Shown here piece by piece: positions 35,224-45,705 of a DNA stretch of 64,000 nt; positions within the stretch are counted from its first letter, which is position 1, and the number at the start of each line of letters is the position of its first letter. The position numbers and the translations under genes were made by a program. This DNA is from Dichetophora obliterata. Its lineage: Eukaryota > Arthropoda > Insecta > Diptera > Sciomyzidae. The DNA is taken from positions 122,178,920-122,242,919 of the forward strand of contig OY986438.1 in assembly GCA_963920525.1 (NCBI GenBank), in the 5' to 3' direction. Under the pieces are notes generated by a model. It was given only the letters and a program-made list of their open reading frames with translations, had not been told where the DNA came from and made no database searches.

Positions 35224-36883
35224 GGTACAACTGGTCATTGGACAGTTAATAGAGATTCATAACGTCAAAGATAACCAAGGTATAATTCCACTCAGACTCG
35301 GACCGGCACGAGTAGTAAAAGGGTATAACAATTTAATCCATATAATCGACCTAGACAAATACCATGAAAACATTAACAAATTATCCACTACCTTTACTGA
35401 AATTAAAGCACAAGGTATACAACCAAATCTTATAAAAGTAACTGAAATGAAACTTTTCGAACTAAAGAATAAAATTCAAACACTATCACCTGTTGCTAGA
35501 CAAAAAAGGGGTATCTTGAATGGACTAGGATCAGTAGTAAAGTTTATTACAGGAAACATGGATGCGGTTGATGCACAAAATTTAAATAATGAAATAACAA
35601 AATTAAAAGAAAATGAAGAAAACTTACAAAAAGAATCGGTCAATCAAAACAAATTGAATATGCAAATGATCGCAAGATTTAAAAATATTACTGAACACAT
35701 GAATAATGAACATAGCACAATTGAAAAATTTGTAAACAAATATTCAAAAGAAACAGCCAATAAAATTAAAAGAAATGAAAATATTCTAGAAGAAATGCAA
35801 TATCTTAACCAACTTAACTACAATATAGATATTTTATTCAATCATATCACAGACATAGCAGAAGCCATACTATTAGCCAAACTAAACATTATATCCAAGC
35901 TTATATTAAACCAAAAAGAGTTACAAGAAATTAGAAATTATATGATTAATCAATCCATTAAAATTGAAACAGATGAAGAAATATACGAACTATTACAATT
36001 ACAAGCATATTATAATCATTCTAATGTCATATTCAATGTTCAAATACCTAATCTTTATACAGAAAATTATCAGCTATATCATATTATACCTACCCCTATA
36101 AACATAACAAAGCAAATAATAACAAAATCATACATAACTTACAATAACAAAACAATTCAGTTTTTCGACAAAACATGCCAAAGAATATCTAAAATATACT
36201 TTTGCCAAAAACCAATCCAAAAAGAAAACACTCAAGAATCTAAATGCCTGGGGCAGCTCATGCAAAATCAACCTGGACACTGCGACCTGTATGACCTCGG
36301 AAAGATAACAACAATCTTCCAGCCAGAAGCCAACTTTATCGTCTATATTAATATACCCTATACACTAATAAATTCTACTTGCAGTCAAAGACAATACACA
36401 GTTGAAGGTACCGGTGCTATTCATTTCCAGAACTGCGACATCGCTATAAGAGGTATCATCTACAAGAGCAATGTTGGAATTTTCTGGGACGAGATACATA
36501 TCCTGCCAATAACACACTCAGGAATACAAGCCCTGTCAGTAACCGAAGCCCTAAACTTGGAAAAACTTCGCGACCATCAAATCGAAAGCTACGCATCAGT
36601 TAAACACCTCAGCACAATTACATATGCCCAAGACGCACTGCAATATACGTTAATTGTAATCCTTGTCCTGATCTTCATTTACGTCCCTAGGAAAATAATG
36701 GCATCAATTTATACACCGCAAACCAATTTCGTAAGGGCCACTGCACAATCTTTATGGCCCTCACTTCATACTGGGGGGGGAGGAGTTACGACCCCCACTC
36801 AAACGACAACAACAAATACATATACTTCTCAGCCACCACCCAAACCATCGAGGCTCAATACGCCGCTGCAACACTTACAGTAA
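35224..36883 (+). CDS. env: Envelope glycoprotein of the errantivirus (baculovirus-F-like)
   Basis: Open from an ATG at 35192; the mature frame probably starts at splice acceptor AG 35222-35223. Counting from 35192: basic furin-type cleavage site at about residues 102-106, followed by a hydrophobic fusion-peptide-like segment, a long Asn/Lys-rich heptad-like region (about 130-250), a Cys-rich part (about 330-420), a transmembrane segment at about 486-503, and a short tail whose last 33 codons are encoded in the 3' LTR (stop 36881-36883). The LTR-encoded tail is Thr/Pro-rich. In gypsy-type elements Env mediates membrane fusion and can give infectivity. The frame is intact; function is untested. 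Confidence 0.88.
36771..36783 (+). promoter_or_regulatory. Polypurine tract
   Basis: A G-rich run ending GGAGG immediately before the 3' LTR, the plus-strand primer site. Confidence 0.85.
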
Positions 36884-37542
36884 CAATTACAACAAACACA
36901 ACAACAATACCAAATTAACCAACAAGTCAAAGACATCGTTACTACATTTACAACAACAGCACAAACGGCAATTAAATCTCGGCACCCACAACAATAGCAC
37001 CAGAAACAACAACATAATAAGCCCCACTGCACTACTTAAAGTGCAGCGTAATCAATAAGATATTTTAAGTGTTCCAATTTTATTTACACTCTTTCTTTAT
37101 TTTTTCCTCATAAATCGCAACTATTAAAATAGGTTCAATTTTAAAGTATAACATTAAAATCAAACTCTTGCATTTCTGATATTATGTTGCAACCATAAAT
37201 TGGGCAACATTTTACGATTATTTATTCTACATATTAACCACAAGACATTAAAATGAAACCCTTGCATTTTTGATATTATGTTGCAACTATAAATTAGGCA
37301 ACACTTTGTGACTATTAACTTTTACATATTAACCACATTGTATTTCTTTTACATACATTACATTTCTCCTATTTTACAATTGTATTTCTTCCATTTATAT
37401 CTTTACATACTTTTACACATTTACATTTCGAAAACGAATTGGTTAGATTTTAAGAAAGAGTTGTAATAAAGTTCAGTTCTAAGTTTACAGCAGAAAAGAA
37501 AAGTGTGTTTCAATCAAACTGCTCTAAGCAAGGAACATAACT
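36784..37542 (+). repeat. 3' LTR
   Basis: 759 bp, no difference from the 5' LTR noticed on reading. Its first 100 bp also encode the env C-terminus. Confidence 0.95.
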
Positions 37543-38764
37543 CGCGCGTATAGTCTGCAGATAGCCCCAATTTTTGACCAGATTGCGACAAATTCATTTT
37601 TAAAATATCTAAATATTTCCATTTGTCCAATTTACCGCTGATGAAAACGAATTTTCCGACTCCAGAAGCTGCCAAGCACCCCATACTATCACGCTTCCTC
37701 CTAAATGTTTTACAGTGCATTGCAGATTCTTTGATTGGAGAGCTGTACAAGGTGTTCACCAAACTTTTGATGGTCCATTGTGCCTAAAAATATTAAATCT
37801 ACTTTCGTCCGAGAAAAGTACGTTCCGCCAAAAGTCGAAATTTTTTCCAAGTGAAGACTTGCAAAAGCTATTTGTTTTTTTTATTAATAGCACTTAAAAG
37901 AGGCTGCTTACCTTACCTTATAAGAGGTTCGTGCAAAGTATCCATTACGGTGAAGAGGTCTTTGTATTGTTGTTTTACTAACCATCTTTTGCGAAGTCTC
38001 TACTATATCAGCATGTATTTTAGAACTACTTGCATGAGGAGTTTTTCGCACAATATCTGCAACCGCGCGTTCGTCTCTACTATTTAATGTACGAGGCCGA
38101 CCCGATCTCTTCTTATACTCCACATTTCCATTTTTTTTTAAGTTGATCACAATATATTGAGTTGTAAACTTTGATTTTGCTAGTAATTTTGCAATTTCGC
38201 CCAAGAACTTTCCTTACTTATGGAATTTTATTACAGTTTTTCGAAAATCTGAGGAAGTTTCTTTTTTTGAACTTATTGTCGCGTAAAATAAAACAAACTA
38301 TTCCCAAAACTATAAAAGATTGCTTGCAACGGCGCGTTAATTAAAATGCGAATTTAATTTCTTAGAATAGTTGATCATGCAACCAAAAAATTAAAAGTTA
38401 AAGTAAATCGTACGATGAGTTCTGAAGCAATAAATTTGAACATTTCCGGATCTTTTTAAATTTACTGGGTTATCTTGCAACAAATAAAGGTAATGTAATT
38501 AGCCAACACTTAAATTTGCAATTTTATTTAATATATCGAAGAAATATTTAAAAGTATCGTACGATGAAATATAAAACAGACTGTATCAAGCTTATATTTA
38601 TTATATAAAAAGTTTTATTTAAAAATGTATGCCTTTATTGAACAATAGACGTTTCTATTCTCAAATTTTCGTTAAAAAAAATTCAAACATAAAAATAGAA
38701 ATTGATTGAAAACAATTCTTCACATAACAAATAATAAAAGTAATATCGTCTACATCTATATCTA

Positions 38765-40062
38765 AAGCATCGTTCACTTAAAATCTGTACGCATCTCCGC
38801 AAGCGCCACACCCGTTACGTTCGATCGATTTAAACTATTCAAACTTCTATAAGCTTGAAATAGATGTACCGTTATGTGTTCGAAATTTGAACTTCTTGCT
38901 CAAAGTGATGGCGGCTCAATACACGATGGAACTTAAAACTCGTAAAACGATTTTGTGCACGTACAACGCCAATCTCACGTGGTCAAGTTCAAAAATAGCA
39001 ACAAAATTAAAATTACCAAAAACAACTGTGTGTAGTGTTATAAAACGATGCAAGGAGCTAATGACTGTGGAAACAGCTAAAATAATTGCCAAAAGAAAAC
39101 CCCGGCGTGACATTTTTTGCAAAAAAAAAAAAGTGAAGTCAATTCAGAATAATCCGGGACTCTCAGATGCTGATTGCGCAAAACGATTTGTTACATCCAC
39201 GAGTACGGCAAGACGCATTCTTATTGAGGCAGGATATAAATCGTTTCGTACAATAAAGTACCCAAACCGATCTGATAAGCAGAATTCTATTGCCAAACAA
39301 AGAACGCGCCGGTTGTACACGTTTTTGACCAAATCCAAGAATTGCGTTATAATGGACGACAAAACATGCGTCAAACTTGATGTAAAACAATTACCGGGAC
39401 GAAAGTTTTATGCAGAAAAACAACGTAGCAATGTTGCCAAAAAATACTAATATGACAAAGTTGACAAATTTGCGAAAAAGTAATGATTTGGCAAGCCATA
39501 TGCCGTTGCGGTTTAAAAAGCCGTGTGTTCGTTACATCTGCAACAGAGACTGCAAATTTATATATGAAAGAAAGCTTGGAGAAGCGTTTGCTGCCTTTTA
39601 TTAGACATCACGGATCACCACCTGTGTTTTGGCCCGATTTGGCCACCTGCCATTATTCGAACATAACAATGCAGTGGTATCAAAGAAATAACGTGTCAGT
39701 TATCCCTAAAGACCTTAATCCACCGAATTGTCCACAGCTTCTCCCAATCGAAAAATTTTGGGCGATTGTAAAAGCAAAGCTTAAAAAAAGTGGGAGAGCA
39801 GCAAAAAACCCTCAACAGATGCTTCTGAAGTGGAATCGATTTGCTGCTACGGTTCAAAGAAAATATGTACAAAAGTTAATGTCAGGAATCAAACTAAAAT
39901 TGCGAAATTTTATTAATAATAAAGAAATTTAACAAAATGTTATTCTGTTTCTTACTTGTTAATAACCAACATTTCAAGTTATGTAAGTCTTTTATCAGAA
40001 CATTTTTGCTTTTTGATACTGGAAACGCTTTTATGCGAACAGGTTTTAAGTGAACGATGCTT
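38765..40062 (+). mobile_element. DD37E mariner-superfamily element
   Basis: TIRs AAGCATCGTTCACTTAAAA (38765 on) and inverse (to 40062), extending over about 30 bp with two mismatches. 1,298 bp with one transposase on the plus strand. TA is present at the left (38763-38764) but not obvious on the right, so a base may have mutated. Confidence 0.8.
38887..39932 (+). pseudogene. DD37E transposase (ITmD37E-like), frameshifted
   Basis: Part 1 (38887-39450): HTH region with SSSKIATKLKLPKTTVCSVIKR, then CVIMDDKTCVKLD containing the first Asp. Part 2 (about 39480-39932) lies in another frame after a shift near 39440-39480: VMIWQAICRCG, PVFWPDLATCHYS (second Asp) and LLPIEKFWAIVKAKL (Glu). I count 37 residues between second Asp and Glu, the DD37E signature described for mosquito ITmD37E. 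One frameshift probably inactivates it. Confidence 0.88.
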
Positions 40063-41023
40063 GATTTCAAAACAAACGATATATTTATATGTTTATTGAT
40101 AATTTGTTCAATATAGATCAAATAAATGAGTTCCAAAATGTGTAAAATCATATAGGACTTTAAGTAGTCTTCGAGTGATTAAGCTGTGATCAACTCACTG
40201 TTAAAGTCGTATATGATTTCACACATGTCTTAACAAATACTTAAGAATTTTACGTTCAAATCGGCCACTTAATCATATGACATTTTAAAGCAGCAAGCTT
40301 TTTATAGATCACAGCCATCAACTCTACCAAGGCTGCCATCTGTTCTAGTTGCTTCTTATTTATTTCAATATTCATTGGTGTTGAACAATTTGTCAAAATG
40401 CACCATTGAAACGATAAGTGATTGACTTTATACAGAGTTGTTGTTGCTTTCTTAAAATCTTACCTGATCGAAAGCTCACAAATAAATTCATGTGATAATT
40501 TAAAAAGATAAGAAGCAATTTCTTGTCTCCTTAAAACTTAAAAGGCTTCTTCCTTTTAACTGAAGAAAACAGCTCCTTCGAATTGTGACGTTATTGAACA
40601 CAACGATCGATATAATTAATTATCTGTATAGAAGTGACTTCTAACTCACAGGCCATGTTATCTTAGAAACTCATACTTTTGGGCTTAAACTAAAGTAATT
40701 ATTATTGCGAGCGTAAAGAGCTTTCATGTTAGTTATTAAGAAATAAACATTCGAGCTACAATGAAATAATTTTTTTTTAAATTCAAATAATATTCAAAAA
40801 TACTTCATCATGTCCCAATTGCTAGTCAAACAAGCCACTTATAATATCTATTATTACAGATATGCATACATTTTAATTGCTGCTTCTAATTGCCGCAAAA
40901 GGCAGAATGATGGATGAAAAGAAAACCTGGCTCATTCGTATAGCTCAGTTAATTCGATCTTAGCTTCAAACTTAATAGTTCATAACCGAAAACATCATTA
41001 ATTTTATTCCAGTCAGTCTACGG
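40063..41023. other. AT-rich intron between DD37E element and host exon
   Basis: No gene or repeat recognised. Confidence 0.4.
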
Positions 41024-41100
41024 CTAACTTTTAACCATATTACCACAATTCAACAATAACACCCAGCTATTCCCCCATCCCATCCCACCCTCGCACTCAC

Positions 41101-41547
41101 CTTTTTCCGGATTCATCCATGGCTTATTTGAATATTCATCCAACAGCTGAGTTCCACGGTCGATGCTAATACTTTGTTCGTTAACATGCATTACCGTCTG
41201 CTGCTCAGTGCGAACAATTGCCACCTGGATGCTCTTCAGGCTGCTGACTGTCTCATCGAGTACTGTCAGGTTGACAATCTCGTCGCCGTAATTATATAAA
41301 AAGACAATCTCGTTGCCGTTGGCAATGTACAAATGTACAAAGTTATTGTAATGATCGTTGGCATACAGCACCAAAGAGTTGGTGTCGTAAGTACGTAAAT
41401 TAATGAGTATGTCCTGACTCAGGATGCCCTTGAGCGTTTCACGTTCTTCATCAACGTTGGCAGCGGCGGGCGCTGTTGTTGCACTCAAATAATTACGCAT
41501 CAAAAATGATTCCCGGTTGATGAATGTCAGTGCTTTTTCGTTGATGT
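41101..41547 (-). CDS. Host gene exon: start and middle of a laminin-G domain
   Basis: 447-bp phase 1-1 exon. The acceptor AG is at 41549-41548 after a C-rich tract; donor GTGAGT starts at 41100. Encodes about 149 residues: a linker, then ILINLRTYDTNSLVLYAND, NNFVHLYIANGNEIVFLYNYG and a later strand ending NKPWMNPEK. The alternation of hydrophobic strands with LVLYA and FVHLYI is typical of the first half of a LamG fold; exon 6938-7138 completes it. Open sequence continues upstream of the acceptor, so a somewhat earlier start cannot be excluded. Confidence 0.85.
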
Positions 41548-42130
41548 CTGTTTGGAGTTGGTGTAGGTTGTGATGGTGGCGGTGATGTTTTGTACCATTG
41601 AGATACATCCAGTGTTGATGTTGATGATGTTGTTGGTTGAGATATTTTTAGATTGTGATGTTGGCGCACCATTGTTGTGGTTGAATGTTTGTTTATTTGG
41701 TTGGTTGTTCGGATGGTTATTGAAGTGTAGCAGCAGAGAATGAAAAAAGAGTAATTTTGAAATATAATTAATTACAGTTGTGTGCATGAAGTTACAAAAA
41801 TTTTGCATTCTTTGTAAAAACTATTGTAAAAGCGCAGAGACACAAAACACTGTGTCAAAGATTTGAAAGAAAAAAAATTAGGATTTTCTTAAAATTTTTT
41901 ATATTTTTCTAGGTACTCATAATTAAGATTACAGAAAAATGTTTGAATATTGCATGTTTCAAACTTTGCCACGTACTTCTTTTGTGGTTTTTTTATCATA
42001 TTGCTTAATTTATGTCTTAAAATTTGCATAACCTCTAAGACTTTCGAAATAGTATGTAATTCTATACGAGGAAAGTAAAAATCTTTCTAGTACAATCTGT
42101 CACAAAACTGTTAGACTCACACACACTTAC
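41548..42130 (-). other. 583-bp intron of the host gene
   Basis: Donor GTAAGT (42130-42125), acceptor AG (41549-41548), phase 1. No coding or repeat signal. Confidence 0.75.
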
Positions 42131-42378
42131 TTGTTTCGCAAAAATCTCCAATGTGCGCCCAGGGATTATTGCACACACACTGAAATGTGCTCCACAGTTC
42201 CTTGCACTGTGCTCCATTCTTGCAGGGCGATGGCACACACGATGGCTTGCAATCCTTGATTATTTCCGAAAGATGCACCGACATGTAGCTGTAGATGTCG
42301 AGTATTTCGCCATTGACAACCAGTCCACGGAAACATCCAATTAGTCCAGCCTTAACAGAGAGTTTCTTAAGAAGATCT
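42131..42378 (-). CDS. Host gene exon: LamG end plus EGF-like module
   Basis: 248-bp exon. Acceptor TTTTTCAG (AG at 42380-42379), donor GTAAGT at 42130. Begins in phase 2, ends in phase 1. Encodes the end of a LamG domain (KAGLIGCFRGLVVNGEILDI), then SEIIKDCKPS and an EGF-like domain with six cysteines: CVPSPCKNGAQC, ELWSTFQCVC and a final C in GDFCET. The W-x-x-F-x-C-x-C spacing is as in neurexin/CASPR EGF modules. LamG-EGF-LamG order fits neurexin, CASPR or axotactin-like proteins of axons and glia. An upstream exon with the rest of the first LamG domain is needed and was not found in the window. Confidence 0.9.
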
Positions 42379-43736
42379 CTGAAAAATTTAAGGAAAGCGG
42401 AAAGTTGTCATACAAGTATGTATCAAAGGAAGAAACGATTGCGTAAAGTTTGTGTAAGGTTTTAAGGTGTTTCTTAGGCAACAAGTTTATTTAGTAATTA
42501 TTTCGAGCTTAAATGTGTAGAGTACCTATATTATTTGATGCTTTGATTGTAAGTGTCGAAAACTTTAACGAACAATTTTTCCAACAAAACTATGTTGTAG
42601 GTGTGAATTTTTGCTTACAATAAGATATCGAGTGTTTTTTTAAGAAGTATACAATTTTCGTCAGAGATTTCTGTTAAGCCAGCTTTGACAAATTTTCTTA
42701 CGCAAGTTAGCTTAAATTTTTGTCAATTCATTGGTATAAGTATTTCTTTGTGTAAAAAAGTCCTTCATTTCTTAAAAAACACATTTTAGTTGCAGAAAGA
42801 AAGCAAAATAGAATTTAAAGAGAATGTTATTATATGTGATCTGTTTATCTCAAAAAATAGAGCTTTGCACTTTGGTTAGCAAGTGTAAGGTTTATAAAAA
42901 ATTTTCTGATTGGATTTACTTGACTGAACCTATAGAAAGTAATTTGAAATAACTTACTTTGATTATATTTTGATTAAAGTTGATGTTTCATTTAAAATGA
43001 TTGATATACATAATGAATATATAACACAAAGTCACCTGCTTGTCAAAACCATTATGGTGCTTTGGGAAAACCTATAATTTTTGGGAAAACCTATAATTTT
43101 TGGGAAAACGAGTTTAAAGGTTTGAGTGCTTCTGAAAATTAGGGAAGTAAAATTTTATAATATTTTCTTTCACCGAATGGTAAGTATTTAGTTACAATAG
43201 TTTAAAATTTGGCTGGCCTTTCTCTCTCCGAAGGGATTTTAAAGCACATTCATTGTTTTGGCATGCAGAAAAATTCTAATTTATACAACTGCAATAATAT
43301 TTTTCGCCTTGTAAAGTAACGCGGATTGATTTTTAAAAATTTAAGAACCAGCCTAATATGTTTTGCCGACGATGTTCGCCACTGGCAATAGCTTTTTATT
43401 TTCGATTTTTAGCCAGAATTAATAAGTGCACTCAGGCTATTAATGAAAAAACTGGGCAGCTTGTTTGAAGCTAAAAATTGAATTTAATTAAAGTCGGCAG
43501 CTAGTTGAAAGCTCAAGACCTAATTATATTTTATTTTGAAATCATTCTTCCTTTTATACCATACATCACAGTACTTAGTCTTAAAACTAGTTAACAATTG
43601 TCTTTGTACTTAGAAAAATATAAACAAAGTCATATGTTCCTTAATTAGTGTAGTAGTAAAGTAAAATATCATAATCATGTGTTTGTAATTCAGCAATATT
43701 AATGTAATGTGTGTGAGTGAGATAGATGCTAGTACT
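42379..43736 (-). other. Upstream intron of host gene, AT-rich
   Basis: No exon recognised. A near-exact double TTTGGGAAAACCTATAATTT occurs near 43060-43100. Confidence 0.4.
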
Positions 43737-44076
43737 GAGCATGAACATATGTTTAATTGTTTGAATGTTCTTAATGTTATTTCTATATCTATAGTAATAA
43801 AACTCATTTTCTGTTTGTTTGTTTGTTTGTTTGTTTGTTTGGCCTTTATACAAATCTAAACGGCTCAACGGATTTTGCTCAAACTAGGTATACATATTAA
43901 ATGCATCCAAGCTTAAAATGTTACATACTTAGTTTTTGCCACGCCCCCTCTGAAATTCTTCAACTAACGGTAATTTTATTATTATAAAACTTTTTAGCAT
44001 CGGAAATTTTTGTGTATGTAATTTGAAAAAAATTCTGTTATTTTGATATCAAAAACATTCACGTATCTTCAAAACA
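43737..44076 (+). repeat. Helentron-like repeat segment, tandem copy 1
   Basis: Highly similar to 45374-45705 in the same orientation: GAACATATG, CTATAGTAATAAAACTCATT, a TTTG microsatellite, AAACGGCTCAACGGATTTTG, GCCACGCCCCCTCTGAAATT. Such wording is common in insect Helitron/Helentron-like non-autonomous elements; assignment is tentative. Confidence 0.6.
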
Positions 44077-44078
44077 TA

Positions 44079-45365
44079 TTGGGGGTTGGAATTAATTTTA
44101 AAGGTTTTTTTTCGGTTTTTGAGCATTTATTTAGAAACAACGGTACAATGTATATTATTCAAAGTATTGTCCATCGTTAGGTACAACATTTTCCCATCTT
44201 TCTGGCAGCATATGGATTCCGCGCCGGAAGAACGATTCGTCTTTTGAGGCAATCCACGAATCGACCCATTTTTTGGTATCCTCGTAAGAAGTGAAGCGCT
44301 GCTCAGCCAAGCCATGCGTCATCGATCTGAATAGGTGGTAGTCGGAAGGGGCTATGTCTGGGCTATAAGGCGGGTGGGTTAGCACATCCCAATTCAGCGC
44401 CTCCAACGTTTCCTTGACGGTTCTTGCAACATGTGGCCGTGCGTTGTCATGTTGAAAAACCACTTTGTCGTGTCTTTTGGCATATTCCGGCCGTTTAACC
44501 TTTAATGCTCGGCTCAATTGCATCAATTGTTGTTAGTAGCGTTCCCCAGTGATGGTTTCGTTAGGTTTTAGCAGCTCATAGTACACGACACCCTTCTGAT
44601 CCCACCAAATATACAGCATAAGCTTGGCGCCATGAATATTCGGCTTGGCCCTCGATGTTGATGCATGGCCGGGTGGTCCCCACGATTTTTTTCGCTTAGG
44701 ATTATCGTAATGGATCCACTTTTCATCGCCAGTGACAATACGATGCAAAAAACTCTTCCTTTTATGCCGTTGAAGCAGTTGTTCGCACATGCAAAATCGC
44801 CGTTCAACGTCTCTCGGCTTCAACTGGTACGGCACCCAATTTCCTTGCTTTTGAATCATTCCCATGGCCTTCAAGCGTTTGCCGACCGTTGATAAGTCGA
44901 CTCCCAATGATTCTGACAATTCTTGAAGGGTTTGACACGGGTCTTCATCGAGCAAAGCCTCCAATTCCTCATCTTCAAACTTTTTCGGCTGGCCCGGACG
45001 CTCTTTGTCTTTCGTATCAAAATCACCACTTTTAAACCGACGGTACCAGTACTCAGAAGTAGAAATCGATGGAGCATAGTCCCCGTAAGCCTCAATAAGC
45101 GTGCGTTGTGCTTCAACCGCTTTTTTCTTCAAATGGAAGCACAAAAGTAAACCTTCCCGCAAATTGCGTTTTGTTGGAACGAAAGTCGACATGTTCACAG
45201 AGAAAAAAATATATGTTGTTTACACTTTAGTGGAATGACACATACTGAAAAATGAAGCTTAGACAATGTGCTTTGAAATGAATATAGTCACAGGTGTGCC
45301 CGATGCGATCTATTGATAGTTACGCCATCTCTTAGAAAACCTTTAAAACTAATTCCAACCCCCAA
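44079..45365 (-). mobile_element. mariner (DD34D), 1,287 bp
   Basis: TIR TTGGGGGTTGGAATTA (44079 on) and its inverse (to 45365), about 31 bp with one or two mismatches, flanked by TA (44077-44078, 45366-45367). It sits exactly at the junction of two direct repeats. Confidence 0.93.
44155..45198 (-). pseudogene. mariner transposase, 348 codons, one in-frame stop
   Basis: Starts with an ATG at 45198 and ends at 44155. N-terminal HTH (FHLKKKAVEAQRTLIEAYGD...EYWYRRFKSGDFD), linker GRPGQP-like, a second HTH, then VTGDEKWIHYDN (Asp 1), WGPPGHA, WWDQKGVVYYELL, QHDNARPHVA (Asp 2) and YSPDIAPSDYHLF (Asp 3). 34 residues separate Asp 2 and Asp 3, so DD34D. Only one defect is visible: a TAA at 44535-44533 between ERY and QQLMQL. 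A young, nearly intact copy. Confidence 0.93.
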
Positions 45366-45373
45366 TATGTACA

Positions 45374-45705
45374 TGCATGAACATATGCTTAATTGTTTGA
45401 ATGTTCATAATGTTATTTCTATATCTATAGTAATAAAACTCATTTTCTGTTTGTTTGTTTGTTTGTTTGGCCTCTATACAAATCTAAACGGCTCAACGGA
45501 TTTTGCTCAAACTAGGTATACATATTAAATGCATCCAAGCTTAAAATGTTGCATACTTAGTTTTTGCCTCGCCCCCTCTGAAATTTTTCAACTAACAGTA
45601 ATTTTATTATTATAAAACTTTTCAGCATCGGAGATTTTTGTGTATTTAATTTGAAAAAATTTCTGTTATTTTGATATCAAAAACATTCACATATCTTTAA
45701 AATTG
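45374..45705 (+). repeat. Helentron-like repeat segment, tandem copy 2
   Basis: Direct repeat of 43737-44076; continues into 45706-46350, which has further weak homologues at about 48430-48770 and 57560-57900. Confidence 0.6.

Larger units (their letters stand above)
31099..37542 (+). mobile_element. Errantivirus-type LTR element, gag-int-env deletion derivative
   Basis: 6,444 bp. Two 759-bp LTRs (31099-31857, 36784-37542) begin AGTTA and end TAACT; 4-bp target duplication CGCG (31095-31098, 37543-37546). PBS TGGCGCAGTC overlaps the last LTR base, as in 17.6/297-type elements. Contains a gag-integrase ORF and an env ORF, both open, but no protease, RT or RNase H. By reading, the LTRs are identical, so insertion is recent and was probably supplied in trans by a full-length relative. 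Inserted into the Tc1-like element. Confidence 0.93.
24905..38204 (-). pseudogene. Tc1-like DDE transposase in three pieces
   Basis: 5' piece 38204-37547: HTH region with GRPRTLNSRDERAVADIVRKTPHASS, then FSDESRFNIF (first catalytic Asp, about 37800) and the GCLAASGVGKFVFI block. Middle piece 31098-30965: SPDLNSIEHVWDYLAKQL with the catalytic Glu. 3' piece 25032-24905: PAEFTNKLISSMPNRWQ near the stop. Several frameshifts (about 37850, 37750, 37690) and in-frame stops. The block with the second catalytic Asp is not evident near the errantivirus junction. The protein cut and pasted the element; now inactive. Confidence 0.85.
24670..38583 (-). mobile_element. Tc1-like transposon split by two later insertions
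   Basis: Ends CAGTCTG (24670-24676) and CAGACTG (38577-38583), flanked by TA at 24668-24669 and 38584-38585. TIR homology runs on through ATATTTCATC..A.GATAC, and both ends contain a second inner copy of the ATCGTACG motif (24868 region; 38409-38416), giving the inverted/direct repeat layout of some Tc1 elements. Removing the pogo-like element (25035-30962) and the errantivirus (31099-37542) leaves about 1.54 kb, the normal Tc1 length. Confidence 0.88.
7139..41100 (-). other. About 34-kb intron of the LamG/EGF gene, filled with transposons
   Basis: Runs from donor GTGAGT (41100-41095, minus strand) to acceptor AG (7140-7139). Phases are compatible (1 nt + 2 nt) and the join falls inside one LamG fold, so I infer direct splicing. 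No additional phase-1 exon was recognised inside, though a small one could be missed. Confidence 0.75.

Noticed and set aside
37908..38204. Independent 98-aa gene
   Set aside because: It is the helix-turn-helix part of the disrupted Tc1-like transposase.
41548..41608. Longer exon start suggested by open sequence with HHRHHHN
   Set aside because: The added residues are His/Asn-rich intron-like sequence; the acceptor at 41549-41548 gives the symmetric phase.
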